Of a stretch of DNA of 64,000 bases, positions 23,786-36,010 are shown piece by piece. Below the pieces are notes generated by a model. That model was not told the DNA's origin. It saw nothing but the letters and a program-made list of their open reading frames with translations, and made no database searches. This DNA is from Epiperipatus broadwayi (taxonomy: Eukaryota; Onychophora; Udeonychophora; Euonychophora; Peripatidae). The stretch covers positions 1,096,567 through 1,160,566 of the forward strand of contig JAQFVV010012673.1 of assembly GCA_028023455.1 (NCBI GenBank). Direction: 5' to 3'. A program made the position numbers and the translations under genes. How positions within the stretch are numbered: the stretch's first letter is position 1; each line of letters starts with the position of its first letter.

Positions 23786-26700
23786 GTGCCCTTTTATATG
23801 GGTCACCATTTAAGTTTTGTGCTAATCTAGTAGAAAATTTTAAATTTAAGAAGTATTTTAAATATGGGATGTTGACTTTGCTTGTGGTAATGTTACCATA
23901 AGTTTAATTAAAGCAATCTATGAGTGTTTGATGTGTGAATTGTGTTGATATTGAGAAGATATTTAAAATGATGATGATTATGATGTAATACTGCATTAAT
24001 AAATTTAATAACAAATGTTTAAAGTTAAAGTATTTAAAAGACAAGTTTAAATTGGACAAAGATATTTATTTAATTTAAAATATATGTTAAAAGTGAATAG
24101 AAATCTTTTAAATTATAAGTATTTAAATTGAGATTAATATTTGATTTTAATCATATCAAATAATTATTTTAAAATCTGATATAATATCTTATTTATTTTA
24201 AAAAATAAATATTTATTTTAAAACTGCAATTGTTAAGTTTATTTTTAGACAAGCGTTCTTGTGTTATAAAGAACAGATGTTATACACACACACGCGTGGA
24301 AGTTGTCTAATAAAGTTGCATAATTATTTTAAAAAATCATGTTGTAAAATTTATAAATAATACGTGAGTTATCACGAGATAAAAATAAAGATATTAATGT
24401 AAAATATTAAATTTGATTTTTAAAAATATTATTTTAAAAATATAACGTATTTAAAAAGATTTAGTTTATTTTAAATGATCTTATAAAAGTTAAGATTTAA
24501 ATCAAGTGAGAAAGAATATTTCAAAAGAATGTTTAATAGATTTAAATAAACGATAAAGATTGTTTTAAAAGAATTTGATAAAATATTAAATATTAAATAA
24601 GTCATTATTTTATTTTTAATAGTGTATTGATAAATATGTAAAGAAGCAAAATTTGATTGTTTAAACGTACCAATCAGATGTGGAGTCTCTTCCAGTATAA
24701 AAGCTGGATTCAATTGTTGAAGGGCTCTCTCTGTAATTAATTTTCTAAGTTAAACGTGCTATTGAGAAAATAGCCAAGTAAATTTATAAACGCTCTTAAA
24801 ATCAGTTGTAAAATCATAAGAGTGTTATTGAATAATTTATAATATTTGTAAAGTAATGAATATGCAGTAGTAATTTTAATATTCCCTATTGGTCTTCTCA
24901 ATATCAAAACTTAATTTACGTACAAATAATCAATGGAAACATCACGTATCGGAGAAATATATCAGAAACTTTATGCTAGAAAAGTAACAGACGCTGGATT
25001 AGTACAGAAAACTATAAGATGGAGAAAAGTAGTATTTTGGACTATAAATAGTTTTAAAGTTAAATTACTATTGTCTGTTATTAATAGATATTTTAAAGAA
25101 ATAAAAATACTTCTGTGGAAAAAAAGTATTTTTGACAAATTATAGAAGTAAAATGTATATCTTAAGGAAAGATATAAGAAGCAGTAGTAATTTTAAATAA
25201 ATACTTGCCTTGTTAAGTCTTTGTGCTTAAAAGACTAAATATTGACGTTTTAAAAAGGCAAATAGATTATAAATATGATTATTTAAAATCGTAATATAAT
25301 AAAATTGCTATATTGAAGTAATCTAAAACGCTGGACGTTATAGATGGAGAAATTAATTCTTACCTGAATATGTTAATTATAAATGCGCAAGTATTACATG
25401 GATGTCCAAATCAAGTCAAACTAAGTCAAGCAAGCCAAGTTGATTAAAATAATTCAATGTAAAATAATTTATAAACTATAAATTAATTTAGAAATAATAA
25501 TTTTTGAATAATATTCTATGAAGAACTGGATCCAGACAGGACTTATAAACTATTTTTTTTTAATTTTATTTTGTTTTCTTGGGAAACTTATTTTTAAAAA
25601 AAAGAACGTTATCAATTTTATTATAAACTTTCAAGAAACACGTGATACAACGGAACAGGAAATAGTGTTTTATTGAATTTATACGTAGGATATTTGTTAG
25701 AACTTTTATGGTAGAACAAAAGTCGACGCTGGAATATGTAATATGATTTTTTTTTATTTTATTTATTTAACATAAAATTTAAAATATTATTAAACTATTA
25801 AAAAGTAGGTTAGGTACATTTATTAAATAGTAACTTAAAAATAATATAATAATTAATTACATAAATTTATTTTTATAATTAATATAACACGGAATATTCT
25901 AATGAATGTTTATGAGTGAAAATGTGAATGATTTTTATTTTATGAAGCTGCAAATTCCGAAGAAGGCTGGATAGCAAATTGGACATTATTATTATTATGG
26001 TAAAATATTGTATAATGATTTTTAATGAATTTAGTATGTTTTTCTTTAGATCAACTGAATATTATGTTGTTGTAGAATGAATGGATAGATATTTTATGAA
26101 AACACATACATTATATTGACAATGAACTTTATTAAAATATGCATAAGTTTTAATTTATAGTGTCAACATGATACAATATTACGTAAGAAGCTTAGAAATA
26201 ATTATATGATTCTTTCATAAATAATTTTGATATTTTATTTATGTTTAGTATTAGAATGATGTTTATTATTTATCTAAGTAATTATTTTATTTTTGCAATT
26301 TAGAAAAGGATTTTAAAAGTCTATATTTTTGTGTATTTTGATTATTGAATAAGTTAAGTTACGTTAGGGGTAGAAGCCTATATTTTGATTAAAGTTTATT
26401 AAGTATAGATGATGTAGTATAGGTAACTTGGATGATGAATATTTTATTTAAAGTTGATGTTTTGTTTTTCCGGAAAATGTTTTAAATAAGTTTAGAATAT
26501 GTTTTATAGATAGAAATTTATTAGAAAGGTTAGTAAAGCACATAGGGTAAAATAATGATTTTACACAGAAAGGAATCATAAAATTTATCTAATGTAATGT
26601 TTTTATGAATTAAAAATTGATAAATGATTTAAATATTAATGTTTGAATAATACAGATATAGAATGCATATTTTATAAAACATATAACAGGAATTACATTA

Positions 26701-27187
26701 GGTGGAATATAATTATAGCCAATTATTTGTTTTACATTATAAAGAGATATTGATTTTATATACAGATATTAAGCAATGCTAGTAATAAAGTGAATACATG
26801 ATAATACATTATAAATGATATTTAATTAATGTAGTTATTTAATAGGTAAAGCTACATTATGTACACATGCTACATAAATAGTCTTGACATATATTGTTAT
26901 TTGTAGTAATTAAAGTACATTACTATTTATTTTAAAAAATCTACGTTTTGGAAAAACACATGGTAATATTATTAATATAGCATTTGGAGGAATGTAAAGT
27001 TGCTTATTAAGTACATGAGTTAATAACAGTGTAAGCCTCTTATATTTGTATTTCTTATTTTTTATTTATTTGTTGTCATAAATTTTAAACTGTAAATAGT
27101 GTAAATAAATTTTATTTGAAGTTATTGTAAATAAATTTGTTAATTTGTTTTAAAAGTGTGTCGAGTTTCATTATTTTTCACCACAGC
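23786..27187 (+). other. C-poor region, possible long degenerate LTR
   Basis: Starts TGTGCCCTTTTATATGGGTC and ends TTTTTCACCACA, followed by TTTTGATATCAGATGATTT. That last phrase resembles the tRNA-primer site that follows many Ty3/gypsy or copia LTRs. AATAAA signals lie near 27106 and 27131, close to the proposed end. Between them the plus strand is strikingly poor in C, with long A/T/G stretches and no coherent protein. I see no TSD and no second LTR, so this is a weak structural reading. The alternative is simply unannotated AT-rich DNA. Confidence 0.25.
24669..24702 (+). promoter_or_regulatory. CCAAT plus TATA promoter-like site
   Basis: ACCAATCAG at 24669 and TATAAAA at 24696 are spaced as in a Pol II core promoter. 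A GCTCTCTCTG start-site-like stretch follows at about 24723. About 200 bp further on is a 70-codon open frame at 24933-25145 (starting METSRIGEIYQKLYARK) with no recognised similarity. It could be a promoter of the proposed LTR or a chance match. Confidence 0.3.
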
Positions 27188-27189
27188 AT

Positions 27190-28035
27190 TTTGATATCAG
27201 ATGATTTGAAATAAACATAATATTTGCACAAAATGAATTTGTTATTGTTATTTTAAAAATGAATACAATATTTGCTTAACATTATTTTATAAGAATTGAT
27301 TGACATGAACATAAATATTACAATGGTCATAAGATGATTATAATGCACATTATAAGAATACAATATTGTTTATTGCCACAGATTATTAATTATAAGATTT
27401 TGATTTATTCTAGAATTAAGATACCATATGAAATAAAAGATATACATAGGATTGTTTATTCATTTAATGATTGATTATATCATAGAAATAGATGAGATTA
27501 AATTACACTTTATGATTAGTATTATTTATTATTATTATTAAAATGAGTTAGGTGTATTTAGGTTTGATGTAAAATCCCACATCATACTTATATACATGAG
27601 TTATTATTATTTTAAAACAGCTTAAAAGAACCTGAGATTATTTAATTATATTTTAAGTTAAAAGTTAGGAATTATTTAGTATTATTGAAGATAATTTATT
27701 TTATTAAAAGTCATAAGAATGCTATAGATGTAGTGGTAAGATGATAAGGTAGTGGTAGTATTCTTATGCCATTGAGACAGTATCTTGGGAGATATTGACT
27801 CAATGTAAATCTGCTTATTACTTTGTAACTTTACTTCGCAGTCTCATAATTTTATTAAATACTTATTTAATTAATATAATCTAGAATTATATTGATTGTG
27901 AAGATTGATAATAAATTTAATTAAGATATGATAATATAAAAGTATATTAAAGATAGATATGCAAATTTTAATTAAACATAATAATGTAACTGAGCTAGTT
28001 GTATTTTAAACTATTTTATATATCAAGAAGTAAGG
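27190..28035. other. Unassigned AT-rich, C-poor stretch
   Basis: No gene or known repeat was recognised. It continues the C-poor composition of the preceding 3.4 kb. Confidence 0.5.
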
Positions 28036-28037
28036 GT

Positions 28038-28232
<195 letters not shown>

Positions 28233-28250
28233 TTTAGCTTTATGCTTATA

Positions 28251-28251
<1 letters not shown>

Positions 28252-28331
<80 letters not shown>
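28252..28331. repeat. (TA)n microsatellite
   Basis: About 40 TA units, about 20 bp after the copy 3 repeat. Confidence 0.95.
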
Positions 28332-28334
<3 letters not shown>

Positions 28335-29225
28335 ATTTGTATGTTGAACAAATTTATATCAATGAGCATGCATATCTAGGGACATTTCTTTTTAAAAAAT
28401 AACTATTATATTTAGAGAGGGGGTCATATAGAGGTTTTAATATGCATGATCTGGGTTTGAATTCAGGTCAATTAATATTACTTTCAAGAACCTTAGATGT
28501 TCTCTTATCACTATTTAAACCATAAATAATCCGGTTAAATATCCAACACAAAGTGGTAAATGAGTGTCAAGTTGTTCTTACTTAGATTGCAAAATAAAGA
28601 TACAAAACAGCTATAAATCTCATAATTAGAAGACTATAATAAACTGCCTTTTTACTCACTGTTTTTTTTAGAAAGGGACTGTTGAAAACACTTTTGCTTT
28701 ACAATGAACTATTAGATAAAATGGCAGTTTTACTTTTTTATATTATATTTATTTGATTCCACTATGATCATATATAATAAAAAGATTTTCCTCAAATAGA
28801 TTCACCTACTTCAAAAATTAAACAAATAACATTGTTCTATCATAAAGAAAGATTAATAACACGTGAATAATATAATTGCTTCAGGGTTAATGATAAAGCA
28901 TATGATCATTTTTCCCTAAAGTAACAGAGACTAGTCATAATACAGTGACCTTTTTGTTTTATAGTCAGCACAGAGCAGTTTGTCTTATCAAACTTTGTTA
29001 ATTTTGGTCATTTACTCTTTCTATAAAGTCTGAAAAACTCATTTCATTTTTTGATGTCAATGATGTTACTATGAATGTTTTATTAAATTCTCAAGTTATG
29101 ATATTTTTATTTTTTATAGGACAATATACAAGTATTAATATATAAACAGGAGAAAAAAGAATTTGCATGGAATATGATACATAGCTTATGAATATGCAAT
29201 TATTTGGATTGTGTTTGAGGGCAGA
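28335..29225. other. Unassigned stretch with a weak tRNA-like trace
   Basis: GGGTTTGAATTCAGG at about 28452 resembles a decayed B box in plus orientation, possibly a SINE relic. Nothing else recognised. Confidence 0.35.
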
Positions 29226-29251
29226 TAGAAAAGATTCCGTTTTATGAAGGT

Positions 29252-29482
29252 GAAATTAAAAGACTGAAGTGGAGTTGGATTGGGCATATTGCTAGAAGAG
29301 ATGGTAATAGTTGGACAATTGAAATCTTAAATAGGATTCCAAGACATTGTAAAAGACCCAGAAAGAGACCACATGTAAGATGGATGGATGAAATAAGAAA
29401 GTGTGCAAGAATGATGTGGAGAAGAGAAGATAAAGATCAGAGAAGATGGATTGAACATGGAGACACCTTCAACCTGCAGTAG
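29252..29482 (+). pseudogene. RTE-type LINE C-terminal fragment
   Basis: A 77-codon open reading ends at TAG 29480. It contains LKWSWIGHIARRDG, RIPRHCKRPRKRPHVRWMDE and RKCARMMWRREDKDQRRW, matching the conserved basic C-terminus that follows the RT domain in RTE/BovB-like LINEs. It is cut off upstream and lacks the RT catalytic core, so it is a 5'-truncated dead copy. This frame is the best preserved of the three RTE 3' ends here. After the stop it continues TTGATAAAGATTGATGATG, the expected (TGA)-type tail. The exact clade would need a search. Confidence 0.75.
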
Positions 29483-29572
29483 ATTGATAAAGATTGATGA
29501 TGATATCATTCTAAAATAATATACATCTAATAAAAAATATTTATCTGGTAAAATAATAATACACATGGAAAA

Positions 29573-29718
29573 GGTAGATTTTTAAGTAATATTTAGCTTT
29601 ATTATGGTCTAGCATGCTTTCAATATATTTTTACTATATGCCATGAATATGATATAGTAAAAATATATTGAAAGCATACTAGGCAGTAATAAAGCTAAAT
29701 ATTATTTTAAAAACTACC
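29573..29718. mobile_element. Near-perfect hairpin MITE
   Basis: Arms of about 67 bp (GGTAGATTTTTAAGTAATAT at the left, ATATTATTTTAAAAACTACC at the right, reverse complements with a few changes) around a roughly 12-bp loop GCCATGAATATG. Non-coding. This is the typical form of a small inverted-repeat DNA transposon derivative. No unambiguous TSD is visible. Confidence 0.75.
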
Positions 29719-29724
29719 CTTTTT

Positions 29725-31615
29725 GTCTGCATTTTCATTTTACTAGATATTATGTTGACTCAGAAATAAAAAAAATTGTAACAATAGAATTACAAAAAAA
29801 TATTTATCACAAACTACTATTATGTAACATTAATTTATCTATTATTATAAAATATTATTTATTATTGTGTATTATGTAGTTTAGCTAATATAAATTGAGA
29901 TATCAAATGCTAATATGATCAAAAGATGTTTAAATATGATTTCTAATATAGTATTAATTTAATAATATTTAATTCTGTTTATGAGTCAATTTTTTTCTGA
30001 AAACAAATAATAGACAGAAGTAAAAAAAAACCTTTAAAATTGTGTAAGCAAACCAAAATAAGCTCTCATTTTTATTCATAACCATCTCTTTTTTCTATCG
30101 TTCCCTTCATCTCTGCATAACAATTTAATGTTATCAATTTCTACTTTTTAAATTATTTTCATTATAAAATAAGTTAAAGCCTTTAACATTAATTACTTAA
30201 AATATTTTTAGATATAGTTTTAAAAGTTCCTGTCGATATAATTATAAACTTATGCTCACAGATATCCACTTTCACGAGACTAAAATTAATTATTAGTATT
30301 TTTAAAAAATCTGTAGCTTCTTATGGTATGTGCTCTTTAGAAATTTTGCAATATAGTGTTCATTTTATCATAGGAATTAACTACTACAATATTATTATTT
30401 TGTAAGTATATACACCAAATTTGGAATAGAATTATATTTTTATATAACTATTGGATAAATATAATTAAAGAAATGAGATAATAGATGAGGTAATTAATGT
30501 TTTCAGGCTCACCTGATGAGAAAATGTTATAATATATAGATATAAAAGAAAAGATGACCTCCAATTTTTATGTTGGTCTGTAACTGTCATAGTGAAGTTT
30601 GAGATAGTACGTGCTGATAAAAATTTTAAAAAAGTTAAAAATGATTATAAAAGATATTTATTAATAATTTGTAAATACATAATCTAAAAAAGTTGTTATC
30701 CTTTTTCTTCTTGTTTGTAATAAATTAGGCAAAACTTCTATACTAAAACACAGCACCTAACCAATTAGCATAAATTAGAATACCCCCCCTCATTACTATC
30801 AACTGCACACAGCCTTGAAAGCGTTAAGCATAAATAGTATTAATAAAAAAAAAAGCTTCTCTAACAAGCGTAAAAGCTCATAATTTTTGGCATTATTATA
30901 TTTATTTATTTTTAAGTATAGTTGAGATGTGATTTGGAAAACCAGATTCATATAGCACTCCTGGATTGACTAAGTATGCTGCAGTATTTATTTATGAGGT
31001 ACTAATTATTTAAATTAGATATTTAAATATTCCACTTGCTTGGGAGTTGGACACTATTTCCTTTTTTTTTTTGTTTTGTTAATTGGCGTGATTCTAGTTC
31101 CAAGCTGAAAGCATCTAGCTACACTTAACAAAAAGAAATAAATATAATAAATCTTCTCTTTCGCCAATGTTAGAAACGTGATGGCGATAATATGAAAGTG
31201 TATTCTTTATTAGGCAGAAATATCGCTGTGGAGTTTATAATAATAAGGGTACATTTTTTTTATTTGAATATACGTAGTAATAAATAAATAATGCTAATAT
31301 TTTAAAATAAAGTATTTTATAGTGAACGTGCACATTATTTTTATGGAAGAATAGATCTTATTTACATCATAAAAGTTATCTCCAAGATATTATAAAAAGT
31401 GGAAATATTGATTGTTTATCTAGGTAATATGGAATTTAATGATATCGTACAATGGAGGTCTATAATTATTTAATGTTGAAGTTTTTTTATTTTTTTGAAA
31501 AAAAATAAAAAAATTCCAAGATGTTAAATAAAAAGAAAATAATCACCGCGCGATTAGGTGGAGACGTTTGCGATTCACTGAATTATCTACAAATTATCTT
31601 AGAATTCAACCGTTA
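29725..31615. other. Unassigned AT-rich stretch
   Basis: No gene, RNA or recognised repeat. A C7 run lies near 30784. Confidence 0.5.
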
Positions 31616-31634
31616 ACATAAGAAAATATATTTT

Positions 31635-31743
31635 TTTTTTTTCCTATGTCATAGCATCTGCCGGGACGCGAACCCACACCCGTCTGCAACCAACTACTTG
31701 CTTGCATGGCGGCTGCGATACCTCTCGGCTAACAACGCAAGAC
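31635..31743 (-). mobile_element. tRNA-derived SINE (family A), copy 2
   Basis: Reverse strand: A-box-like TTAGCCGAGAGG, B-box-like GGTTCGCGTCC, then the CATAGG and poly-A end (poly-T on plus). The flanks share GAAAATATA plus Ts (31622 and 31744), a plausible TSD. Confidence 0.85.
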
Positions 31744-31759
31744 GAAAATATAATTTTAA

Positions 31760-33790
31760 TAGTCTTTATTTACAATTTTCTTCAAACAAATTATTAGCAT
31801 AATTTATTAATTAAAAATATTGCAAATATTAGAGATTTAAAATTTTTACCACGCAAATAATATTAAAATGCAAATCTAATGAAATGCAAAGATAAAAAAC
31901 AAAAATCTATCTATAGTAAAAGGCATCTGATTCGACAGAAATGTAAATTTGACTTTTTTCATTATAAAAAAAAAGATAAATTTATTTCTTATAATATTTT
32001 TTTTTTTTAAATTTTAATTAACTTCGCTAAAAAATTAATTAGATTTGCTTATAAATATATCTTTCGCATTTTGATAATAATTATTTTTATAATATATACT
32101 CAAAGAACAAAAAGATGTGGTTTAAAAGATATGAAATATTCAAAATATATAAAATATTTGATTAAGAAAAAATGTTGTAAAATATATATATTTTCAAGTT
32201 TCAAAGTATATAATTTGAAAGAAAAAATCGTCTCTATAAGCCAAAAAAAAGTATATAATATTTCAGATAGAAATACTAAAGGCAAACAAACTTTTAGATT
32301 TTATCAATAACTTTCTAAAAGCAAAAACAATTAAATCGTTAGTTGCTTAAAAGTCACGTGATAATGAATTAACTCATTAAAAGTGGCAGATACGGTTTGA
32401 ATAAAGAAACCTTATCTTTTCATCCTCTACGTACAATATGTGGCTCTGTCATATAATGAATACAGATTTCAATTCAAACTTATTTGTCATATTTTAGTAT
32501 TATAAATATTACCAAGTAATTTTTTCTGCAAAAAAAAATTAAGTGCACACTATTATATTTTTGCACCTCAAATTTTTTGATCTTTACTCTTTAAATAAAT
32601 CTCCCAAAAATTAATTTTCTCTTTTTTTACTTTTCACAATAATTTCTCTTAAATTGTATGGCAGTTCTGATTATTCCACAGAATTCTTCAGAATGGTAAA
32701 ATATATTTTAATTATTTTAATACATGAATTTTTTCTGCAGTACAGGCGTTTTCATACCTGCACTTCAATATTTAAAAGGGGGTTTGAACTCAGACTTTCA
32801 CATGATTATGCAAACGAACAATAAACTTATTTTGATATTTTTATATATACACATATACATTTTTTATTATGTTGATAATATTTCATTATTTTTAACATAT
32901 GGGTTTTATATACTATATTTGACAAAATTTCTAAATCCAACACCCTTCATAATGTATATAAAAGCATATTATGTTAAAAGCAAATGATACCTAAAATGTA
33001 TTTCTGGAACAATCTGTCTTCATCAATTGGCTCAGTCTTGCCCACACATCTCTTTATTATTTAAGCTGCTGATGGAATCTACAGATGGCAGATATTAGAA
33101 TGATCTCTAGTTATAAAGGCCAATTGTGAATATTAAATAAAAAGATCTGATCAAGAATTACTGTTGCTTGCTAAGATTGAATGTTGGTTGGTCAAAGACT
33201 AAGTATCATTTCTGATGCAAATAGTCTTTTCCATCTTCATTTTTTCTTCTTCAGATATTTAAATTATTGCAGTGCCCAGGTTATCTTAAGCCTCTCATAC
33301 CAATGTACATCTTGGTATAATAAACTGTGACAATTCAATTGTATGTTTGTGCAGCAACATTTCCAATCTTTAACTACTCACACAGCATTTTTGAATCTAA
33401 TATTTATTTGTACTTCATTGTTTTTTAAACTCAATTCATCAAGAATTAAAAAGTAAATGACAGAGATAGAATTAATGATGTGGTAGTCCTTAGTTGTGAT
33501 GTTTTGTTTGAGACAATATAATCACTAATAAGCCATCTTGATAAAAATTTTGTCTAGCAAAGATTGTATTTTAAGAAGCCCTATTTAGAAAACCACCTGC
33601 CTACCATGGGAGTTGAAGAGTCTAAAAAATGTGGTCCAATAACAGCCTAATTCATACAGTCTAGCAAGGTTGTCATGCCTGACAAATTATTCATTTTATT
33701 CGTAGAAATAATACTAGTAAGAATAATATCAGTAATGGTGTTGTAGTAAGTGGTAGTGATACTCCTGAAAGTAAATATAAATCTATTTTT
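31760..33790. other. Mostly unassigned, with one family C fragment
   Basis: At 32738-32812 there is a family C left end (TACAGGCGTTTTCATACCTG, then GGGTTTGAACTCAGACTTTC). The rest shows no gene or repeat that I recognise. The overlapping 79- and 61-codon frames at 32071-32310 look random. Confidence 0.5.
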
Positions 33791-33794
33791 TACT

Positions 33795-34480
33795 AAATAT
33801 AGGTACATGGAATGAGTGAATTATATTTGGTACAAATTCTTCAAGACCAGAATGGAGGACTGAACTTATGGTTAAAAACTATAATGATTTAACATAGATC
33901 CAGTTATACTTAGAAAAACTCATCGCCAAGAGAGTGGAAGTTTATTAGAACAGATGGATGGATACAAATTTATTTGGAAAAGCAGATGAGTCAATAAAAA
34001 AGGGCTCATGGTAATTTGCTGTAAAATCTAATTTAGCATCTATTATTAAAATTCCTCTTTTTATCATTGAAAGATTAATGATCTTAAAACTTGCCTTTTC
34101 ATAATGATATTAGTGCTTATTTCATCAATGCCTATATTCCAATCGTAGAGAATTCAGAGAAAGAAACAGCAATACCAGTATAAGATGTAATTTTTCTTCT
34201 TGGAGACTTTAATACACCTGACGGTATGAACAATAGACTTTGGAAAGTTATTGGAAATGGTAGTATTGGGGTTGTAAATTCAAATGGTTTGTTATTATTA
34301 AATCTATGTACAATGCATAGATTGATTAGCACATACACTTAGTTGATGTAGAAAAGTCTCTATAAAAGAGAACATTTGCATCTTTGTTCAAAAACAATAA
34401 CATTCAATAGATTATATTATTGTTAGGAATTGGAATACAAGATAAGTTCTCATTACATGGGCCAAAGTTGCTCATTTCAT
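33795..34480 (+). pseudogene. LINE apurinic endonuclease domain relic
   Basis: Three-frame reading gives, in order, I-G-T-W-N-E (the N-terminal GTWN motif of LINE AP endonucleases), RPEWRTELMVKNYNDL, F-I-W-K and LLGDFNTPDGMNN. These are followed by IGNGSIGVVNSNGLLLLNLC and D-Y-I-I-V-R-N. LGDFN is the phosphodiesterase-family catalytic motif. The layout matches the endonuclease of RTE or jockey-like LINEs often annotated as craniofacial-development-2-like. Many stops and shifts show it is dead. No RT domain was recognised downstream, so it may be an internally truncated copy of the family whose 3' ends lie at 11.0, 18.5 and 29.3 kb. Confidence 0.7.
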
Positions 34481-34841
34481 GTGATTATATTTGAAAAAAT
34501 TGATTTATAATTCTTACCTTTAAATATTTTCACTGCTTCCTGCTTTTCTGATATTATTGATAATATTATTCTTTCTATCAACTCAATACAGTGAGACAAA
34601 TCATTTTTGATCACATTTACGAGGTCCTTTTAATTCTATGGTTCACAGGAGAATCCTTAAATAGAGCTGCCTAAATAAAGAATCATTGAAACTAAAACTT
34701 CTACATCAAATCCAGTTATAAATTGAATCTTTGGTGATTGTATTGTCTTGAGCAAAAAGTCTAACTAAAGACTGTTGTTGTTATAAGATTGACCTCAATA
34801 TTGACTCGTTAATATTAAAGGTTTAAGCTATATATATGTAA

Positions 34842-34925
34842 TCATTAATAACATGTCAACACTTAGACAGATTCCAATATCAATAATAATCTACAATATC
34901 AAACTGTTGTCAAGGCAACCTCCTT
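34842..34925 (+). repeat. Family H short repeat
   Basis: CATGTCAACACTTAGACAGA, then AATCTACAATATCAAACTGT and TGTCAAGGCAA. It recurs at 48229-48306, 48535-48600 and, partly, 55519-55545. This copy and the 55.5 kb copy sit next to a (TA)n or (CA)n tract and a family C foldback. Confidence 0.6.
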
Positions 34926-34930
34926 TTATC

Positions 34931-34993
34931 AATATATATATATATATATATATATATTGTAACCAACCGCTATATATATATATATATATATAT
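34931..34993. repeat. (TA)n microsatellite, split
   Basis: Two TA tracts around TTGTAACCAACCGC. The second runs directly into the family C arm. Confidence 0.9.
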
Positions 34994-35641
34994 AAGGAAC
35001 TTAAACTCAGACTTTCATATTTCATGCAGCTATCAATCCATCTTTTACAACTGATTATACATGACCACACACACACGTGAAAAAGACAAATGATCTCCAA
35101 TACACACATTTTTCACCAAACCAGTTCACATGAGTTGATTCAAATCACCACCTACATACCCTTAGTGTTCAATTTATGTTATGATAGCAAATCATAAAAC
35201 TTTAATGGACAAGCTTCAATCTTTGCCACTCTCCAGCTCTTCAGCCATCCATATCATTGAAAATCCAAGGATGGAACAATCAAAACCCCTGTTGAAGCCA
35301 ATATTACTGTCATACTCAAGTTGACCTCAACTGAATCTGACCCCTCACATATCCTCAGATTTTTATTAATCATGTGGATAGCTAAAAAGTTGGAGAATGG
35401 TGAAGAGTAAAGCTTGTCGATTAAAGTTTGATGATTTGCTATCTTGATATAAACTGAGCACTGATTGCACATGTGTGGAAGATGGCGATCTGAACCAACT
35501 GATAAGTGCTGGTTCAGCATGAAACTCTTCTATTGTAATCTTTTGTCTTTTTCACATGTGTGTGTTCATAGGTATAGATTGTATATGATGTATTGGATAG
35601 CAGTAGGAAGCTTGAAAGTCTGAGTTCAAGTCCTTTATAAT
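34994..35641. repeat. Family C foldback element, long form
   Basis: The left arm (AAACTCAGACTTTCATATTT, ACATGACCACACACACACGT, TTAATGGACAAGCTTCAATC) is mirrored by the right arm (CGATTAAAGTTTGATGATTT, TTCACATGTGTGTGTTCATA, GAAAGTCTGAGTTCAAGTCC). The middle near 35290-35350 holds unpaired sequence shared with the 59.7 kb copy. Total length is about 650 bp. The open frame at 35254-35520 is repeat. Confidence 0.85.
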
Positions 35642-35724
35642 TACACTAAATTTTGTATAGACAATATACATGTAATTAAATATATAAATATAAATTGAAG
35701 CCAGAAATGATGAACATGTAGTTG

Positions 35725-35800
35725 AAGAATGGAACCCACAATCTTATAGTCAGAATTATGATGTCATGAGATGCTAAATGGCTGACCATTCTCTGGACTA
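35725..35800 (-). repeat. Possible tRNA-derived SINE relic
   Basis: Reverse strand shows GGTCAGCCATTTAGCA (A-box-like) and, about 40 bp on, GTGGGTTCCATTC (B-box-like). No tail or TSD was identified. Confidence 0.4.
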
Positions 35801-35943
35801 ACATAACTGAAGAAAGAAAATGTGAAATTGAAAATGACATTGTGCGAGAGGTAGTATCTAGCTTTTAATGAATAAACATCACATCCACAAGTTAGCAAGA
35901 GTTAATGCTGGTCAGACACCGCTTACTTTTTATTTTTAGTTAA

Positions 35944-36010
35944 TGGGGATTCGAACCCAGATTTTCAAACTCTCTACAGTCATCCACTCTATACTCTCAT
36001 ATTTTGACAC
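35944..36010 (-). repeat. Solo family C outer end with intact B box
   Basis: Reverse strand reads GTGGATGACTGTAGAGAGTT, then CTGGGTTCGAATCCCC. This is the family C outer-arm sequence, and it preserves a textbook Pol III B box GGTTCGAATCC. It suggests that family C arms carry a tRNA-like end. Confidence 0.5.

Noticed and set aside
34853-35520. Protein-coding frames of 72-88 residues
   Set aside because: They overlap a family C foldback and (TA)n; the residues follow the repeat.
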